Assembly (NCBI RefSeq): GCF_019703515.2 | Contig: NC_059365.1 | Span: 39,198,001 to 39,262,000, forward strand | Origin: Myxocyprinus asiaticus | Lineage: Eukaryota; Chordata; Actinopteri; Cypriniformes; Catostomidae | Direction of reading: 5' to 3' | DNA: 64,000 nucleotides | Shown: positions 63,591 to 64,000 of the stretch, piece by piece | How the letters are laid out: each line of letters opens with the position of its first letter | Position numbering within the stretch: position 1 is the first letter of the stretch | Position numbers and translations under genes: made by a program | The notes under the pieces: model-generated | Told to the model about the DNA's origin: nothing | The model's input: the letters and a program-made list of their open reading frames with translations, nothing else | The model's database searches: none

Positions 63591-64000
63591 ACACTGATCA
63601 GCCACAACATTAAAACCACCTGCCTAATATTGTGTAGGTCCCCCCCTCATGCTGCCAGAACAGCACCAACCCGCATCTCAGAATAGCTTTCTGAGATTAA
63701 ATACTTCTCACCACAGTTGTACAGAGCGGTTATCTGAGTTACTGTAGACTTTGTCAGATCAAACCAGTCTGGCCATTCTCTGTTGACCTCTCTCATCAAC
63801 AAGATGCAGATGGGCTGGTTTGAGTATTTCTGTAACTGCTGATCTCCTGAGATTTTCATACATAAGTCTCTGGAATTTACTCAGAATGGTGTAAAAAACA
63901 AAAAACGTCCAGTGAGCAGCAGTTATGTGGATGGAAACGCCTTGTTGATGAGAGAGGTCAACAGAGAATGGCCAGATTGGTTTGAACTGACAAAGTCTAC
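63591..64000. repeat. Fold-back element, cut by the window end
   Basis: Begins ACACTGATCAGCCACAACAT. 63744-63803 and 63941-64000 are reverse complements with very few mismatches (GGCCATTCTCTGTTGACCTC against its complement). The right terminus lies beyond the window. No coding capacity on this side. Confidence 0.8.

Overview
The window is vertebrate nuclear DNA from a teleost fish, most likely a cyprinid (carp, goldfish or minnow type). It is AT-rich and intron-rich, with long microsatellites. It carries a dense fish-type repeat load: Tc1/Sleeping-Beauty-type transposons, many short hAT-like elements, a DIRS-type and a Penelope-like retroelement, Ty3/gypsy LTR elements, and a tRNA-derived SINE. 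Species assignment is inference. There is no bacterial or organellar sequence.

The one confidently identified host gene is a ubiquitin-conjugating E2 of the UBE2D family, best matched to ube2d2, on the + strand. Six coding exons lie at 42596-42619, 43830-43893, 48028-48059, 48829-48906, 49246-49351 and 59889-59982. All have GT/AG splice sites and consistent phases, and together they give the first 132 codons plus 2 nt of a 147-residue protein. The final exon lies beyond 64000. A CpG-rich, TATA-less region with an inverted CCAAT box and a YY1-like site precedes the ATG. Intron 5 is about 10.5 kb, much of it recognisable transposable elements. Two further possible exons of an unrecognised + strand gene are at 2327-2363 and 12733-12859; their phases are compatible.

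Layout. 0.3-1.7 kb: decayed Sleeping-Beauty-type Tc1 copy. 3.5-5.8 kb: interrupted fold-back element. 6.3-12.3 kb: gutted Ty3/gypsy chromodomain element whose 5' part is split by an element present as two inverted copies. 13.0-13.9 kb: complete TRIM-like LTR element with 5-bp TSD. 18.1-23.0 kb: DIRS-type element on the minus strand with inverted termini and an internal complementary region. 24-30 kb: minisatellite, fold-back elements and ACCATGGT-rich repeats. 30.5-31.8 kb: CpG-rich segment. 31.9-33.35 kb: TCTA/TCTG array. 33.4-40.1 kb: Penelope-like element (RT plus GIY-YIG) broken by a hAT MITE, an LTR-element remnant and a Ty3/gypsy element whose integrase lies upstream of its reverse transcriptase (Gmr1-type order). 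42.2-60 kb: ube2d2 with element-filled introns. 60.4-62.0 kb: Tc1 transposon with an uninterrupted transposase. 62-64 kb: hAT MITE and a fold-back element cut by the window end.

The most informative feature is the nesting. Exact target-site duplications around many elements allow the insertions to be ordered in time, notably in the Penelope-like locus and in intron 5, where three hAT-like elements sit inside one another. No cellular operon-like system, CRISPR array or stand-alone RNA gene is visible.
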